In this document: piece after piece, positions 26,299 to 34,438 of the stretch
Position numbering within the stretch: the stretch's first letter is position 1
How the letters are laid out: the number at the start of each line of letters is the position of its first letter
Assembly (NCBI GenBank): GCA_937129145.1
Contig: CAKZMU010000043.1
Coordinates: forward strand, 1-34,438
Reading direction: 5' to 3'
From: an uncultured Lacinutrix sp.
GTDB lineage: Bacteria; Bacteroidota; Bacteroidia; Flavobacteriales; Flavobacteriaceae
DNA length: 34,438 nt
The notes under the pieces: generated by a model
The model's input: only the letters and a program-made list of their open reading frames with translations
Told to the model about the DNA's origin: nothing
The model's database searches: none
Translations under genes and position numbers: made by a program

Positions 26299-26850
26299 TT
26301 AGTTTTTTTTAAAAGGTACCCCTAGTTCTGTTAATAATGATTTTGCTTCTTTATCGGTTTCGGCGGTTGTTACAAAAGTAATGTCCATACCTGCAATTTT
26401 ATTTACCTTATCGATATCGATTTCAGGAAAAATAATTTGCTCGGTAACTCCTAAATTGTAATTACCTCTACCATCAAAGCCTGTTGCTTTAATACCGTTA
26501 AAATCTCTTACACGTGGTAAAGACGATGTTACTAAACGGTCTAAAAACTCATACATTTGCTCACCTCTTAAAGTAACTTTTACACCAATTGGCATACCTT
26601 TACGTAACTTAAAAGATGCAACATCCTTTTTAGATATTGTAGCTACTGCTTTTTGTCCAGATATTCTGCTAATTTCGTCAATAGAATAATCTATTAACTT
26701 TTTATCAGCAACCGCACCACCTACACCTCTAGATATTACTATCTTAGAAAGTTTAGGAACTTGCATTACATTTTTATACCCGAATTCTTCTGTAAGAGCA
26801 GAAACAATCTTGTCCTTGTACTCTTGTTTTAATCTTGGAATATAAGCCAT
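26299..26850 (-). CDS. rplE: 50S ribosomal protein L5 (uL5)
   Basis: 183 residues from the ATG at 26850 ([19 protein letters not shown]). An ATG two codons earlier (26856) overlaps the rplX stop as TAATG, but the MAYIPRL start matches the usual flavobacterial protein. The family core contains [16 protein letters not shown] and the end [20 protein letters not shown]. It binds 5S rRNA and contacts P-site tRNA. Confidence 0.96.
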   Translation of the reverse strand: MAYIPRLKQEYKDKIVSALTEEFGYKNVMQVPKLSKIVISRGVGGAVADKKLIDYSIDEISRISGQKAVATISKKDVASFKLRKGMPIGVKVTLRGEQMYEFLDRLVTSSLPRVRDFNGIKATGFDGRGNYNLGVTEQIIFPEIDIDKVNKIAGMDITFVTTAETDKEAKSLLTELGVPFKKN

Positions 26851-26855
26851 AACCA

Positions 26856-27167
26856 TTAAATTACTTCATTAGATTTTTTAGCAAATCTTACTTTCTTATC
26901 GCCTTCCATTCTATATCCAACTCTTGTTGTTTCACCATTAGAGGTTAACAACGATAAGTTAGAAACTTGAATAGCAGCTTCTTTTTCTACGATTCCTCCT
27001 TGAGGATTATCAGCACTTGGTTTCATATGTTTTTTAACCATATTTACACCTTCTACTATCGCTCTATTTTTATCGGTCAATACTTTAAGCACTTTACCTT
27101 CGGTCCCTTTATGGTCTCCAGCTATTACTTTTACTGTATCTCCTGATTTTATTTTAAACTTTCCCAT
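26856..27167 (-). CDS. rplX: 50S ribosomal protein L24 (uL24)
   Basis: 103 residues. The KOW motif is at the N-terminus ([20 protein letters not shown]), followed by [20 protein letters not shown]. It is an assembly initiator at the 50S exit-tunnel side. Complete; 14 bp after rplN. Confidence 0.98.
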   Translation of the reverse strand: MGKFKIKSGDTVKVIAGDHKGTEGKVLKVLTDKNRAIVEGVNMVKKHMKPSADNPQGGIVEKEAAIQVSNLSLLTSNGETTRVGYRMEGDKKVRFAKKSNEVI

Positions 27168-27181
27168 TGTAATATTTTGTA

Positions 27182-27550
27182 TTAAAGCACTTCTGGCGCT
27201 AATGATACAATTTTCATGAATTGCTTATCACGAAGTTCTCTTGCCACTGGTCCAAACACACGAGTTCCTCTCATTTCTCCTGTAGGATTTAAAAGGACAC
27301 ATGCATTATCATCAAACCTGATGTACGAACCGTCTGGTCTTCTAACTTCTTTTACAGTACGAACAACAACTGCTGTAGATACTGCTCCTTTTTTAATACC
27401 TCCATTAGGAGTGGCATCTTTTACAGTAACAACAATTTTGTCACCAACAGAAGCGTACCTTCTTTTTGTACCACCTAGAACACGGATAGTTAAAACTTCC
27501 TTTGCTCCAGTGTTATCAGCTACTTTTAATCTTGATTCTTGTTGTACCAT
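27182..27550 (-). CDS. rplN: 50S ribosomal protein L14 (uL14)
   Basis: 122 residues, starting [20 protein letters not shown] and ending [18 protein letters not shown]. The signature [20 protein letters not shown], with [14 protein letters not shown] after it, is intact. It sits at the intersubunit interface and binds the silencing factor RsfS in other species. It starts 2 bp after rpsQ. Confidence 0.98.
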   Translation of the reverse strand: MVQQESRLKVADNTGAKEVLTIRVLGGTKRRYASVGDKIVVTVKDATPNGGIKKGAVSTAVVVRTVKEVRRPDGSYIRFDDNACVLLNPTGEMRGTRVFGPVARELRDKQFMKIVSLAPEVL

Positions 27551-27552
27551 AA

Positions 27553-27810
27553 TTATTTAGCTCTTTCAATTATTTCTACTAGTCTCCAACATTTAGATTT
27601 ACTTAAAGGTCGTGTTTCCATGATTCTTACAGTATCTCCTTCGTTACAGTCGTTTGTTTCGTCGTGTGCAACATATTTCTTTGTTTTTAACACGAACTTT
27701 CCATACATAGGATGCTTTACTTTTTTTACTTCAGCAACAACGATTGATTTCATCATTTTGTTACTAGTAACTATTCCTATACGTTCTTTTCTTAAGTTTC
27801 TTTTTTCCAT
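27553..27810 (-). CDS. rpsQ: 30S ribosomal protein S17 (uS17)
   Basis: 85 residues with an OB fold. It starts [19 protein letters not shown] and carries the S17 signature [20 protein letters not shown]. It is a primary binder of the 5' domain of 16S rRNA. It lies between rpmC (17 bp) and rplN (2 bp). Confidence 0.98.
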   Translation of the reverse strand: MEKRNLRKERIGIVTSNKMMKSIVVAEVKKVKHPMYGKFVLKTKKYVAHDETNDCNEGDTVRIMETRPLSKSKCWRLVEIIERAK

Positions 27811-27827
27811 CTTTAAGCCGAATACAA

Positions 27828-28019
27828 TTATTGTACTTCTCTTTTAGTTAACTCTGTTGCCAATCTTGCTACGTTTCTTCTTACAGCACGTAACTGAATT
27901 GGGTTTTCAAGAGGAGATATAGCATGAGCCAATTTAAGGTCTGTATAACTCTTTTTAGTTTCACTAAGTTTTTCTTGTAACTCAGCAGTAGATAGTTCTT
28001 TAATTTCTGATTGTTTCAT
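27828..28019 (-). CDS. rpmC: 50S ribosomal protein L29 (uL29)
   Basis: 63 residues forming the usual two-helix hairpin, starting [20 protein letters not shown]. The conserved [20 protein letters not shown] region follows at about 36-55. L29 lies at the exit tunnel near the docking site of trigger factor and SRP. It is 12 bp after rplP. Confidence 0.97.
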   Translation of the reverse strand: MKQSEIKELSTAELQEKLSETKKSYTDLKLAHAISPLENPIQLRAVRRNVARLATELTKREVQ

Positions 28020-28031
28020 AATATCAATAAA

Positions 28032-28451
28032 TTAAGCTTCGTAATCTCTAGCGATAATGAACTTAGTTTTAACTGGAAGTTTTTGTGCTGCTAAACGTAA
28101 TGCTTCTTTTGCAACGTCTAATGGCACACCTCCTACTTCAAATAAAACTCTTCCTGGTTTAACAACAGCTGCCCAATATTCAACGGCACCTTTACCTTTA
28201 CCCATACGTACTTCTAGAGGCTTTTTTGTAATAGGCTTGTCTGGAAATATTTTAATCCATAACTGCCCTTCTCTTTTCATGTAACGTGTAGCGGCAATAC
28301 GTGCTGCTTCTATTTGACGAGAAGTAATAAACTTCGAGTCTAACGATTTTATACCAAACATTCCGCTTGAAAGCAAGTGACCTCTTCCAGAGTTACCTTT
28401 CATGCGCCCTTTTTGCTGCTTACGAAATTTTGTTCTTTTTGGTTGTAACAT
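28032..28451 (-). CDS. rplP: 50S ribosomal protein L16 (uL16)
   Basis: 139 residues, starting [20 protein letters not shown]. The signature [20 protein letters not shown] and the end [16 protein letters not shown] are typical. It organises the A-site tRNA region of the 50S. Complete; 19 bp after rpsC. Confidence 0.98.
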   Translation of the reverse strand: MLQPKRTKFRKQQKGRMKGNSGRGHLLSSGMFGIKSLDSKFITSRQIEAARIAATRYMKREGQLWIKIFPDKPITKKPLEVRMGKGKGAVEYWAAVVKPGRVLFEVGGVPLDVAKEALRLAAQKLPVKTKFIIARDYEA

Positions 28452-28470
28452 TTTTCTTTAATTTAAAAAA

Positions 28471-29187
28471 TTACTTTCTACGACGTTGGTTTCCTTTGTT
28501 TCCTCCACGTCCACCTTTTCCTTTTTGTTTTGATAAACCAACTAAAGGAGAAAGTTCTCTTTTACCATATACTTCACCTTTCATAATCCATACTTTAATA
28601 CCCAATCTACCATAAGTAGTGTGAGCTTCAACTAAAGCATAATCGATGTCGGCTCTAAATGTTGATAAAGGAATTCTTCCATCTTTATAATGTTCGCTAC
28701 GCGCCATTTCAGCACCATTTAAACGACCACTAATTTGAATTTTAATACCTTCAGAATTCATACGCATTGCAGCCTGAATAGCCATTTTTATTGCACGTTT
28801 GTATGAAATACGATTTTCAATTTGACGAGCAACACTTGATGCTACCAAATATGCATCTAATTCTGGGCGTTTAATTTCAAAGATGTTTAATTGAACTTCT
28901 TTACCTGTAATCTTTTTAAGCTCCTCTTTTAACTTGTCTACCTCTTGCCCACCTTTTCCGATAATAATACCAGGTCTAGCTGTAGTGATAGTAACGGTTA
29001 CAAGTTTAAGAGTTCTTTCGATGATTACTCTCGACACACTAGCTTTTGATAAACGTGCATAAACATACTTTCTGATTTTGTCATCTTCAGCAAGTTTATC
29101 TCCATAATCGTTTCCTCCATACCAGTTAGATTCCCATCCTCTGATAATACCAAGGCGATTTCCTATTGGATTAGTCTTTTGTCCCAT
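28471..29187 (-). CDS. rpsC: 30S ribosomal protein S3 (uS3)
   Basis: 238 residues. The KH domain (about 40-110) has the GxxG loop in [20 protein letters not shown]. The C-terminal S3 signature begins [20 protein letters not shown] (about 158-177). The end is Gly/Lys/Arg-rich ([18 protein letters not shown]). It acts at the mRNA entry tunnel. It begins 3 bp after rplV. Confidence 0.98.
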   Translation of the reverse strand: MGQKTNPIGNRLGIIRGWESNWYGGNDYGDKLAEDDKIRKYVYARLSKASVSRVIIERTLKLVTVTITTARPGIIIGKGGQEVDKLKEELKKITGKEVQLNIFEIKRPELDAYLVASSVARQIENRISYKRAIKMAIQAAMRMNSEGIKIQISGRLNGAEMARSEHYKDGRIPLSTFRADIDYALVEAHTTYGRLGIKVWIMKGEVYGKRELSPLVGLSKQKGKGGRGGNKGNQRRRK

Positions 29188-29190
29188 TTA

Positions 29191-29601
29191 TTAATTGCTT
29201 TGTGTGTTATTATTAGCTCCAAGCACGAGTGTTACGTGATTAGATCTTTTTCTAATTCTATGTGCACGACCTTGAGGTGCTGGACGTAATCTTTTTAACA
29301 TTGATCCTCCATCAACTCTAATCTCTTTTACAAATAATTCAGCTTCTTCTACATCAGCATCTTCGTTTTTAGCTTGCCAGTTTGCAACTGCAGACAACAA
29401 TAATTTCTCTAAACGACGTGATGCCTCTTTTTGACTGAATCTTAAGATATTAAGTGCCTTTTCTACCTTTTCACCTCTTACTAAATCGGCTACTAAGCGC
29501 ATTTTTCTTGGTGACGTAGGACAGTTATTAAGTTTAGCAAAAGCAACTTGCTTTTTTCCTTCCTTAATAGCGTCTGCCATTTGTTTTTTACGACTTCCCA
29601 T
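29191..29601 (-). CDS. rplV: 50S ribosomal protein L22 (uL22)
   Basis: 136 residues with a short basic N-terminal extension ([20 protein letters not shown]) before the L22 core, which begins [20 protein letters not shown]. The beta-hairpin tip reaching the exit tunnel includes [20 protein letters not shown]. The tail is Asn-rich. It lies between rpsS (5 bp) and rpsC (3 bp). Confidence 0.97.
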   Translation of the reverse strand: MGSRKKQMADAIKEGKKQVAFAKLNNCPTSPRKMRLVADLVRGEKVEKALNILRFSQKEASRRLEKLLLSAVANWQAKNEDADVEEAELFVKEIRVDGGSMLKRLRPAPQGRAHRIRKRSNHVTLVLGANNNTQSN

Positions 29602-29606
29602 AGCTC

Positions 29607-29885
29607 TTATTTTTTACCTTTATTTTTAGCACCTGCATGACCTCTAAAAGATCTAGTTGGTGAAAATTCTCCTAATTTATGCCCTACCATGTTTTCAGTA
29701 ACATATACTGGAACAAATTGGCGGCCATTGTGTACTGCTATAGTTTGTCCAACAAAATCAGGAGTAATCATACTTGCTCTTGACCAAGTTTTAATTACTG
29801 TTTTTTTGTTAGCCTCTACATTAGCAGCTACTTTTCTTTCTAATTTATAATGAACGTAAGGTCCTTTTTTTAATGATCTTGCCAT
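29607..29885 (-). CDS. rpsS: 30S ribosomal protein S19 (uS19)
   Basis: 92 residues, starting [19 protein letters not shown]. The S19 signature includes [20 protein letters not shown] and then [13 protein letters not shown]. It binds S13 in the 30S head. It lies 6 bp after rplB. Confidence 0.98.
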   Translation of the reverse strand: MARSLKKGPYVHYKLERKVAANVEANKKTVIKTWSRASMITPDFVGQTIAVHNGRQFVPVYVTENMVGHKLGEFSPTRSFRGHAGAKNKGKK

Positions 29886-29891
29886 GATTTA

Positions 29892-30719
29892 TTATTTCTT
29901 TCTACGTTCTACAATATATTTATTACTTGCTTTAGTCTTAGAACGTGTTCTATAACCTTTAGCTGGAATACCGTTTCTAGAGCGTGGGTGTCCTCCTGAA
30001 GATTTACCTTCTCCACCACCCATAGGGTGATCAACTGGATTCATAACCACTGGTCTTGTTCTTGGACGTCTTCCTAACCATCTGCTTCTTCCTGCTTTAC
30101 CAGATACTAACAATTGATGGTCTGAGTTAGACACAACACCTACAGTAGCCATACAACCGGCAAGAATCAATCTTGTTTCACCTGATGGTAATTTAACTGT
30201 TGCAAACTTACCTTCTCTTGCCATTAATTGAGCAAAAGCCCCAGCACTACGAGCCATTACAGCTCCTTGACCTGGACGCAACTCGATACAAGAAATAATA
30301 GTTCCTAAAGGTATTGCGCTCAATGGCATTGCGTTTCCAATTTCTGGAGCAGCTGTGCTTTCGCTAGACACTACATTTTGCCCAACCTGAAGTCCATTTT
30401 GAGCAATAATGTAACGCTTTTCACCATCTTGATAGTTCAATAATGCGATAAACGCTGTTCTGTTTGGATCGTACTCGATAGAGGCAACTTCAGCAGGGAT
30501 TCCTGCTTTGTCACGTTTAAAGTCGATAATACGATACTTTCTTTTATGACCTCCGCCCTTATAGCGCATGGTCATTTTTCCTTGACTGTTTCTACCACCT
30601 GAACGTTTTTTCGGAGCTAATAAACTTTTCTCCGGCTTATCAGTAGTAATGGCGTCAAATCCATTTACTACTCTAAATCGCTGTCCTGGTGTGATTGGTT
30701 TTAATTTTCTTACTGACAT
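29892..30719 (-). CDS. rplB: 50S ribosomal protein L2 (uL2)
   Basis: 275 residues, complete. Two RNA-binding/SH3-like domains span about 40-200. The C-terminal signature, with the conserved His near the peptidyl transferase centre, is [21 protein letters not shown]2 is needed for subunit joining and peptidyl transfer. It begins 11 bp after rplW. Confidence 0.98.
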   Translation of the reverse strand: MSVRKLKPITPGQRFRVVNGFDAITTDKPEKSLLAPKKRSGGRNSQGKMTMRYKGGGHKRKYRIIDFKRDKAGIPAEVASIEYDPNRTAFIALLNYQDGEKRYIIAQNGLQVGQNVVSSESTAAPEIGNAMPLSAIPLGTIISCIELRPGQGAVMARSAGAFAQLMAREGKFATVKLPSGETRLILAGCMATVGVVSNSDHQLLVSGKAGRSRWLGRRPRTRPVVMNPVDHPMGGGEGKSSGGHPRSRNGIPAKGYRTRSKTKASNKYIVERRKK

Positions 30720-30730
30720 TTTTTGTCTAA

Positions 30731-31021
30731 TTACATATTAGCATATAAATCAATCGTCTCACCTTCCGCCAGTTGTACAATTGCCTTTTTAACAGCATTT
30801 GTTTTACCATTTTGAATACCAGTTTTTGTAAACTTAGTCTTTCTATCTGGACGGACATTTATAGTACGAACTTTTTCAACAGAAACACCATAAACAGCTT
30901 CCACTGCTTTTTTGATTTCTACCTTGTTCGCCTTTGTATTCACTTGAAAAGTATAGCGGTTATTCAACTCGCTATCGTTTGTTGCTTTTTCAGTGATTAT
31001 CGGTTTAATTAAGATACTCAT
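30731..31021 (-). CDS. rplW: 50S ribosomal protein L23 (uL23)
   Basis: 96 residues, starting [20 protein letters not shown]. The L23 features are [20 protein letters not shown] and [13 protein letters not shown]. It forms the main docking site for trigger factor and SRP at the tunnel exit. It lies between rplD (6 bp) and rplB (11 bp). Confidence 0.98.
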   Translation of the reverse strand: MSILIKPIITEKATNDSELNNRYTFQVNTKANKVEIKKAVEAVYGVSVEKVRTINVRPDRKTKFTKTGIQNGKTNAVKKAIVQLAEGETIDLYANM

Positions 31022-31027
31022 GTTTCC

Positions 31028-31657
31028 TTATTTACTTAAATTCGATTCAATTCCTTCTAAAGAGCTTTCTAAAAGTATTACTTGATTTGCATTCAAAATC
31101 TTGTAAGTACTTAATTCTGAGCTATTTATAACCTCAGACCCTTTTAAATTGCGTGACGACAAATATACATTATTATTTGACGCTCCCAACACAAACAAAG
31201 ATTTTTTGTTTTCTAGGTCTAAAGCTTTTAATACAGCCGTGAAATTTTTAGTTTTTGGAGCATCAAAATTGAAGTCTTCCAAAACTGTAATTGCTTTCTC
31301 TCCAGCCTTAATTGATAGTGCTGATTTTCTAGCTAAACGTTTCACGTTTTTGTTTAATTTGAAACCATAGTTTCTTGGTCTTGGACCAAACATACGACCA
31401 CCACCTTTAAAAATACCAGATTTTATAGAACCTGCACGAGCTGTACCTGTTCCTTTTTGTTTTTTAATCTTACGTGTACTTCCAGTGATTTCTGCTCTTT
31501 CTTTAGCCTTGTGTGTTCCTTGACGTTGATTAGCAAGATATTGCTTAACATCTAAGTAAACAGCATGGTTATTAGGCTCTATTGCGAACACATTTTTAGA
31601 AAGGTCAACCTTTCTTCCTGTGTCTTTTCCGTTTACATCTAAAACTGCTACCTTCAT
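31028..31657 (-). CDS. rplD: 50S ribosomal protein L4 (uL4)
   Basis: 209 residues from the ATG at 31657 ([20 protein letters not shown]). A frame open further upstream overlaps the end of rplC and lacks family similarity. The chosen ATG overlaps the rplC stop by one base (TAATG), which suggests coupled translation. The tunnel loop includes [20 protein letters not shown] and [21 protein letters not shown]4 represses the S10 operon in E. coli by attenuation; whether that happens here is unknown. Confidence 0.97.
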   Translation of the reverse strand: MKVAVLDVNGKDTGRKVDLSKNVFAIEPNNHAVYLDVKQYLANQRQGTHKAKERAEITGSTRKIKKQKGTGTARAGSIKSGIFKGGGRMFGPRPRNYGFKLNKNVKRLARKSALSIKAGEKAITVLEDFNFDAPKTKNFTAVLKALDLENKKSLFVLGASNNNVYLSSRNLKGSEVINSSELSTYKILNANQVILLESSLEGIESNLSK

Positions 31658-32274
31658 TACTTCTGAATTGTTACATAAGCGTTTTTGTGTCCAGGAACGC
31701 ATCCTTTTACCACAAGTAGATTTTTATCTGCTACTACTTTTAAAACTCTTAAATTTTGAACTTTCACTTTTTCGCCACCCATTCTTCCAGCCATTCGCAT
31801 TCCTTTGAATACACGTGCAGGATAAGATGCAGCTCCAATAGATCCTGGTGCTCTTAAACGGTTATGTTGACCGTGAGTAGCTTGACCTACACCAGCAAAA
31901 CCATGACGTTTAACAACTCCTTGAAATCCTTTTCCTTTTGAGGTTCCTGCAATATCAACAAATTCACCTTCATTAAAGTGTTCTACTGTTATTGTATCAC
32001 CTAATTTGTACTCCTCATCAAAACCTTGAAATTCCGCGACTTTTCTTTTAACAGAAGTACCTGCTTTTTTAGCGTGACCAATGTCAGCTTTTGTAGCATT
32101 TTTCTCTGTCTTGTCATCGAAACCAAGTTGTAGGGCTTGATAACCATCAACTTCTTCAGTTCTGACTTGGGTAACAACGCATGGTCCAGCTTCGATTACT
32201 GTACAAGGAATATTCTTCCCGTTTTCATCAAAGATGCTGGTCATTCCGATTTTTTTTCCAATTAACCCAGACAT
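31657..32274 (-). CDS. rplC: 50S ribosomal protein L3 (uL3)
   Basis: 205 residues, starting [20 protein letters not shown]. The central extension toward the peptidyl transferase centre contains [24 protein letters not shown] sequence (about 114-133) and [20 protein letters not shown]. The gene is separated from rpsJ by an unusually long 122-bp spacer with a perfect hairpin, while its 3' end overlaps rplD by one base. Confidence 0.97.
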   Translation of the reverse strand: MSGLIGKKIGMTSIFDENGKNIPCTVIEAGPCVVTQVRTEEVDGYQALQLGFDDKTEKNATKADIGHAKKAGTSVKRKVAEFQGFDEEYKLGDTITVEHFNEGEFVDIAGTSKGKGFQGVVKRHGFAGVGQATHGQHNRLRAPGSIGAASYPARVFKGMRMAGRMGGEKVKVQNLRVLKVVADKNLLVVKGCVPGHKNAYVTIQK

Positions 32275-32310
32275 ATTATTTATTATTAATTATTACTATT
32301 TGTTATTTAA

Positions 32311-32343
32311 AATTCAAGGTCGAAATACATTCGACCTTGAATT
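32311..32343 (-). promoter_or_regulatory. Perfect 14-bp hairpin between rpsJ and rplC
   Basis: AATTCAAGGTCGAA (32311-32324) and TTCGACCTTGAATT (32330-32343) pair completely around a 5-nt loop. On the minus strand the hairpin is followed by TTTAAATAAC, only a weak T tract. It could be an attenuator, an RNA-processing or protein-binding site for the S10 operon, or an intergenic repeat. It lies 53 bp after the rpsJ stop codon and 36 bp before the rplC start. Confidence 0.55.
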
Positions 32344-32396
32344 GTATTTTTACCGTTTTTCCTTCGCGCGCAGCTTAGGACATGTAAGTTTATTAC

Positions 32397-32702
32397 TTAA
32401 ACTTTAATCTCTACTTCAACCCCACTTGGCAACTCTAATTTCATTAGAGCGTCAATTGTTTTCGAAGATGAAGAGTATATATCTAATAACCTCTTGTAAG
32501 AGCTTAATTGAAATTGCTCTCTCGACTTCTTATTAACGTGTGGTGAACGTAATACTGTGAAAATTTTCTTGTGTGTTGGTAATGGAATTGGTCCAGTTAC
32601 AACAGCACCAGTACTTTTTACTGTTTTTACAATCTTCTCAGCAGACTTGTCTACTAAATTGTGATCGTAAGATTTTAATTTTATTCTGATTTTTTGACTC
32701 AT
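32397..32702 (-). CDS. rpsJ: 30S ribosomal protein S10 (uS10)
   Basis: 101 residues, starting [20 protein letters not shown], with the signature [24 protein letters not shown] segment (about 35-54) followed by [11 protein letters not shown]10 lies in the 30S head and also takes part in transcription antitermination with NusB/NusE. It begins 11 bp after fusA; tuf is not between them, as is usual in Bacteroidota. Confidence 0.98.
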   Translation of the reverse strand: MSQKIRIKLKSYDHNLVDKSAEKIVKTVKSTGAVVTGPIPLPTHKKIFTVLRSPHVNKKSREQFQLSSYKRLLDIYSSSSKTIDALMKLELPSGVEVEIKV

Positions 32703-32713
32703 TTTATTAAGAT

Positions 32714-34438
32714 TTACGATTCAACGCCTTTAGCAGCTGCAATTACTTCCTCTGAAATATTTTTAGGAGTTTCAGCATAATGTGAAAATTCCATTGTTGA
32801 TGTTGCACGACCAGAAGATAATGTTCTTAATGTAGTAACATATCCAAACATTTCTGATAATGGCACAGTAGCTTTTACAGTTTTTGCACCAGCTCTATCT
32901 CCCATATCACTCACTTGTCCTCTTCTTCTATTTAAATCACCTACAATATCACCCATGTTTTCTTCAGGAGTAATTACCTCAAGTTTCATGATAGGTTCCA
33001 TAATAACCGCTTTAGCTGCTTTTGCAGAATTCTTAAATCCTAATTTAGCTGCTAATTCGAATGATAATTGATCAGAATCGACATCATGATAAGACCCATC
33101 TTTCAATGTCACTTTCATTGCATCAACTTCAAATCCTGCTAATGGACCATTAACCATTGCCATTTTGAATCCTTTTTCAATTGAAGGGATAAATTCTTTA
33201 GGAACGTTACCACCTTTAATAATAGATTCAAACTGAAGACCTACTACACCTTCGTCTGCAGGTTCAACAGTAAATACAATATCCGCAAATTTACCACGAC
33301 CACCAGATTGCTTTTTATAGACTTCTCTATGATCTGCTGAAGCTGTAATAGCTTCTTTATATTCAACTTGTGGTTGTCCTTGATTTACTTCAACTTTAAA
33401 CTCACGCTTCAAACGATCTACAATAACATCAAGGTGAAGTTCACCCATTCCTGAAATAATAGTTTGCCCTGAAGCTTCGTCCGAACGTACAGTAAATGTT
33501 GGATCTTCTTCCGCTAATTTAGCTAAGCCAATACCTAATTTATCAACATCTGCTTTAGTTTTAGGTTCAACCGCAATACCAATTACTGGATCTGGGAAGT
33601 CCATAGATTCTAAAACAATAGGATGCTTTTCAGCTGTAAGTGTATCTCCTGTTTTGATAGATTTAAATCCAACAGCAGCTCCAATATCTCCAGCTTCAAT
33701 AAACTCTATTGCATTTTGCTTGTTAGCATGCATTTGGTAGATACGTGAAATACGTTCTTTTTTACCTGAACGATTATTCAATACGTAAGAACCTGCATCC
33801 AAACGACCAGAATATGCTCTAAAGAATGCTAAACGACCTACAAAAGGATCGGTAGCAATTTTAAAAGCTAAAGCAGCAAATGGCTCCTTTACATCTGGCT
33901 TACGAATTTCTTCTTGATCTGTATCTGGATTCACACCAACAATTCCTTCCTTATCCGTTGGAGAAGGTAAGTAACGACATACAGCATCTAATAAGAACTG
34001 AACACCTTTATTTTTGAAGGCAGATCCACAAATCATAGGAATGATAGCCATATCCATAACAGCAGCTCTAAGTGCAGCATGCACTTCGTCTTCTGTAATA
34101 GAATCTTCATCTTCCATAAATTTCTCTAAAAGATTCTCATCATAACTTGCTACTTCTTCAATTAAAAGTGCACGATATTTACGAGCTTCTTCTTTCATAT
34201 CCTCAGGAATTTCGATCACATCGAACGTTGCTCCTTGAGTGTCATCATGCCATACAATAGCACGATTTTTTACTAAATCGATAACACCTTTAAAATCTTC
34301 TTCGTCACCAATATTTAAAACGATTGGCACTGCATTAGACTTTAACATGTCTTTTACCTGCTGACAAACACCTAAAAAGTCAGATCCTTGACGGTCCATT
34401 TTATTAACGAAACCAATTCTAGGCACTTTATAGTTATC
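32714..34438 (-). CDS. fusA: Elongation factor G, C-terminal part (5' truncated by window edge)
   Basis: The frame runs off the right edge, so the N-terminal part of the GTPase domain is missing; 574 residues are visible of about 700. The first visible segment, [17 protein letters not shown], holds the NKMD guanine-specificity motif. Then come the G' insertion, domain II (about 170-260 of the visible part), domain III, domain IV with [20 protein letters not shown], and domain V with [20 protein letters not shown] drives ribosomal translocation and recycling. It heads the visible cluster; rpsG and rpsL would be expected upstream. Confidence 0.97.
   Translation of the reverse strand, partial: DNYKVPRIGFVNKMDRQGSDFLGVCQQVKDMLKSNAVPIVLNIGDEEDFKGVIDLVKNRAIVWHDDTQGATFDVIEIPEDMKEEARKYRALLIEEVASYDENLLEKFMEDEDSITEDEVHAALRAAVMDMAIIPMICGSAFKNKGVQFLLDAVCRYLPSPTDKEGIVGVNPDTDQEEIRKPDVKEPFAALAFKIATDPFVGRLAFFRAYSGRLDAGSYVLNNRSGKKERISRIYQMHANKQNAIEFIEAGDIGAAVGFKSIKTGDTLTAEKHPIVLESMDFPDPVIGIAVEPKTKADVDKLGIGLAKLAEEDPTFTVRSDEASGQTIISGMGELHLDVIVDRLKREFKVEVNQGQPQVEYKEAITASADHREVYKKQSGGRGKFADIVFTVEPADEGVVGLQFESIIKGGNVPKEFIPSIEKGFKMAMVNGPLAGFEVDAMKVTLKDGSYHDVDSDQLSFELAAKLGFKNSAKAAKAVIMEPIMKLEVITPEENMGDIVGDLNRRRGQVSDMGDRAGAKTVKATVPLSEMFGYVTTLRTLSSGRATSTMEFSHYAETPKNISEEVIAAAKGVES

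Noticed and set aside
26851..26856. rplE start two codons upstream (MVMAYIPRL)
   Set aside because: It would overlap the rplX stop as TAATG and is possible, but the MAYIPRL start fits the usual family length.
31658..31702. Longer N-terminus of rplD reaching into rplC
   Set aside because: Residues before [10 protein letters not shown] have no similarity to L4, and the downstream ATG forms the common TAATG overlap.

Overview
The window is chromosomal DNA from a marine-type Flavobacteriaceae member (phylum Bacteroidota). Three things point there. The DNA is AT-rich, and the genes almost never have a Shine-Dalgarno sequence. Several promoters fit the Bacteroidota pattern of a -33 TTG and a -7 TAnnTTTG. 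The protein complement is flavobacterial: a TonB-dependent receptor, a tricorn-like protease, a DUF6090 protein and a TPR-containing histidine kinase. The gene order fusA-rpsJ-(S10/spc/alpha)-rplQ-carA-eno-gltA-arginase is also typical. No tRNA, rRNA, CRISPR array, transposase or integrase was found.

Layout. Positions 1-1132 hold the 3' end of a TonB-dependent receptor. Next come a periplasmic tricorn-like S41 protease (1225-4467) and two small exported or membrane proteins of unknown function (4533-4892, 4964-5143). A single-gene island follows (5153-6149, DUF6090 protein), lying against the 3' end of argS (6155-7933, minus). A 490-bp regulatory region separates argS from a TPR sensor histidine kinase (8426-10474, plus), which may be preceded by an overlapping 42-codon ORF. 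The minus strand then carries ctlX (citrulline hydrolase), an exported M20 peptidase, an arginase-family hydrolase, gltA, eno and carA. This run is broken by a second, oppositely oriented single-gene island (11458-12038, cupin lipoprotein). From 18478 to the right edge the minus strand holds the complete S10-spc-alpha ribosomal protein cluster, including secY, infA and rpoA, headed by a truncated fusA.

How the genes work together. The right half is the core translation, secretion and transcription operon, ending at a strong terminator after rplQ. carA (carbamoyl phosphate for arginine and pyrimidines), argS, ctlX and the arginase-family gene form a loose arginine/citrulline neighbourhood. eno and gltA are central carbon metabolism. 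The left part is cell-envelope and periplasmic functions.

Most notable observation. The two single-gene islands are unrelated in coding content but share homologous, structured ends. Each has a left element with two hairpins. One of these hairpins shows compensatory base changes between the islands. Each also has an outer inverted repeat (core TTCGTTTAACGT / ACGTTAAACGAA) and an inner inverted repeat that is complementary within an island but different between islands. Both right ends stop 10-11 bp before the stop codon of a minus-strand gene. This looks like a mobile single-gene cassette system without a recombinase in the window. Other points of interest are repeat-like hairpins inside ribosomal operon spacers, a terminator whose loop holds the next gene's start codon, and paired palindromes upstream of eno.
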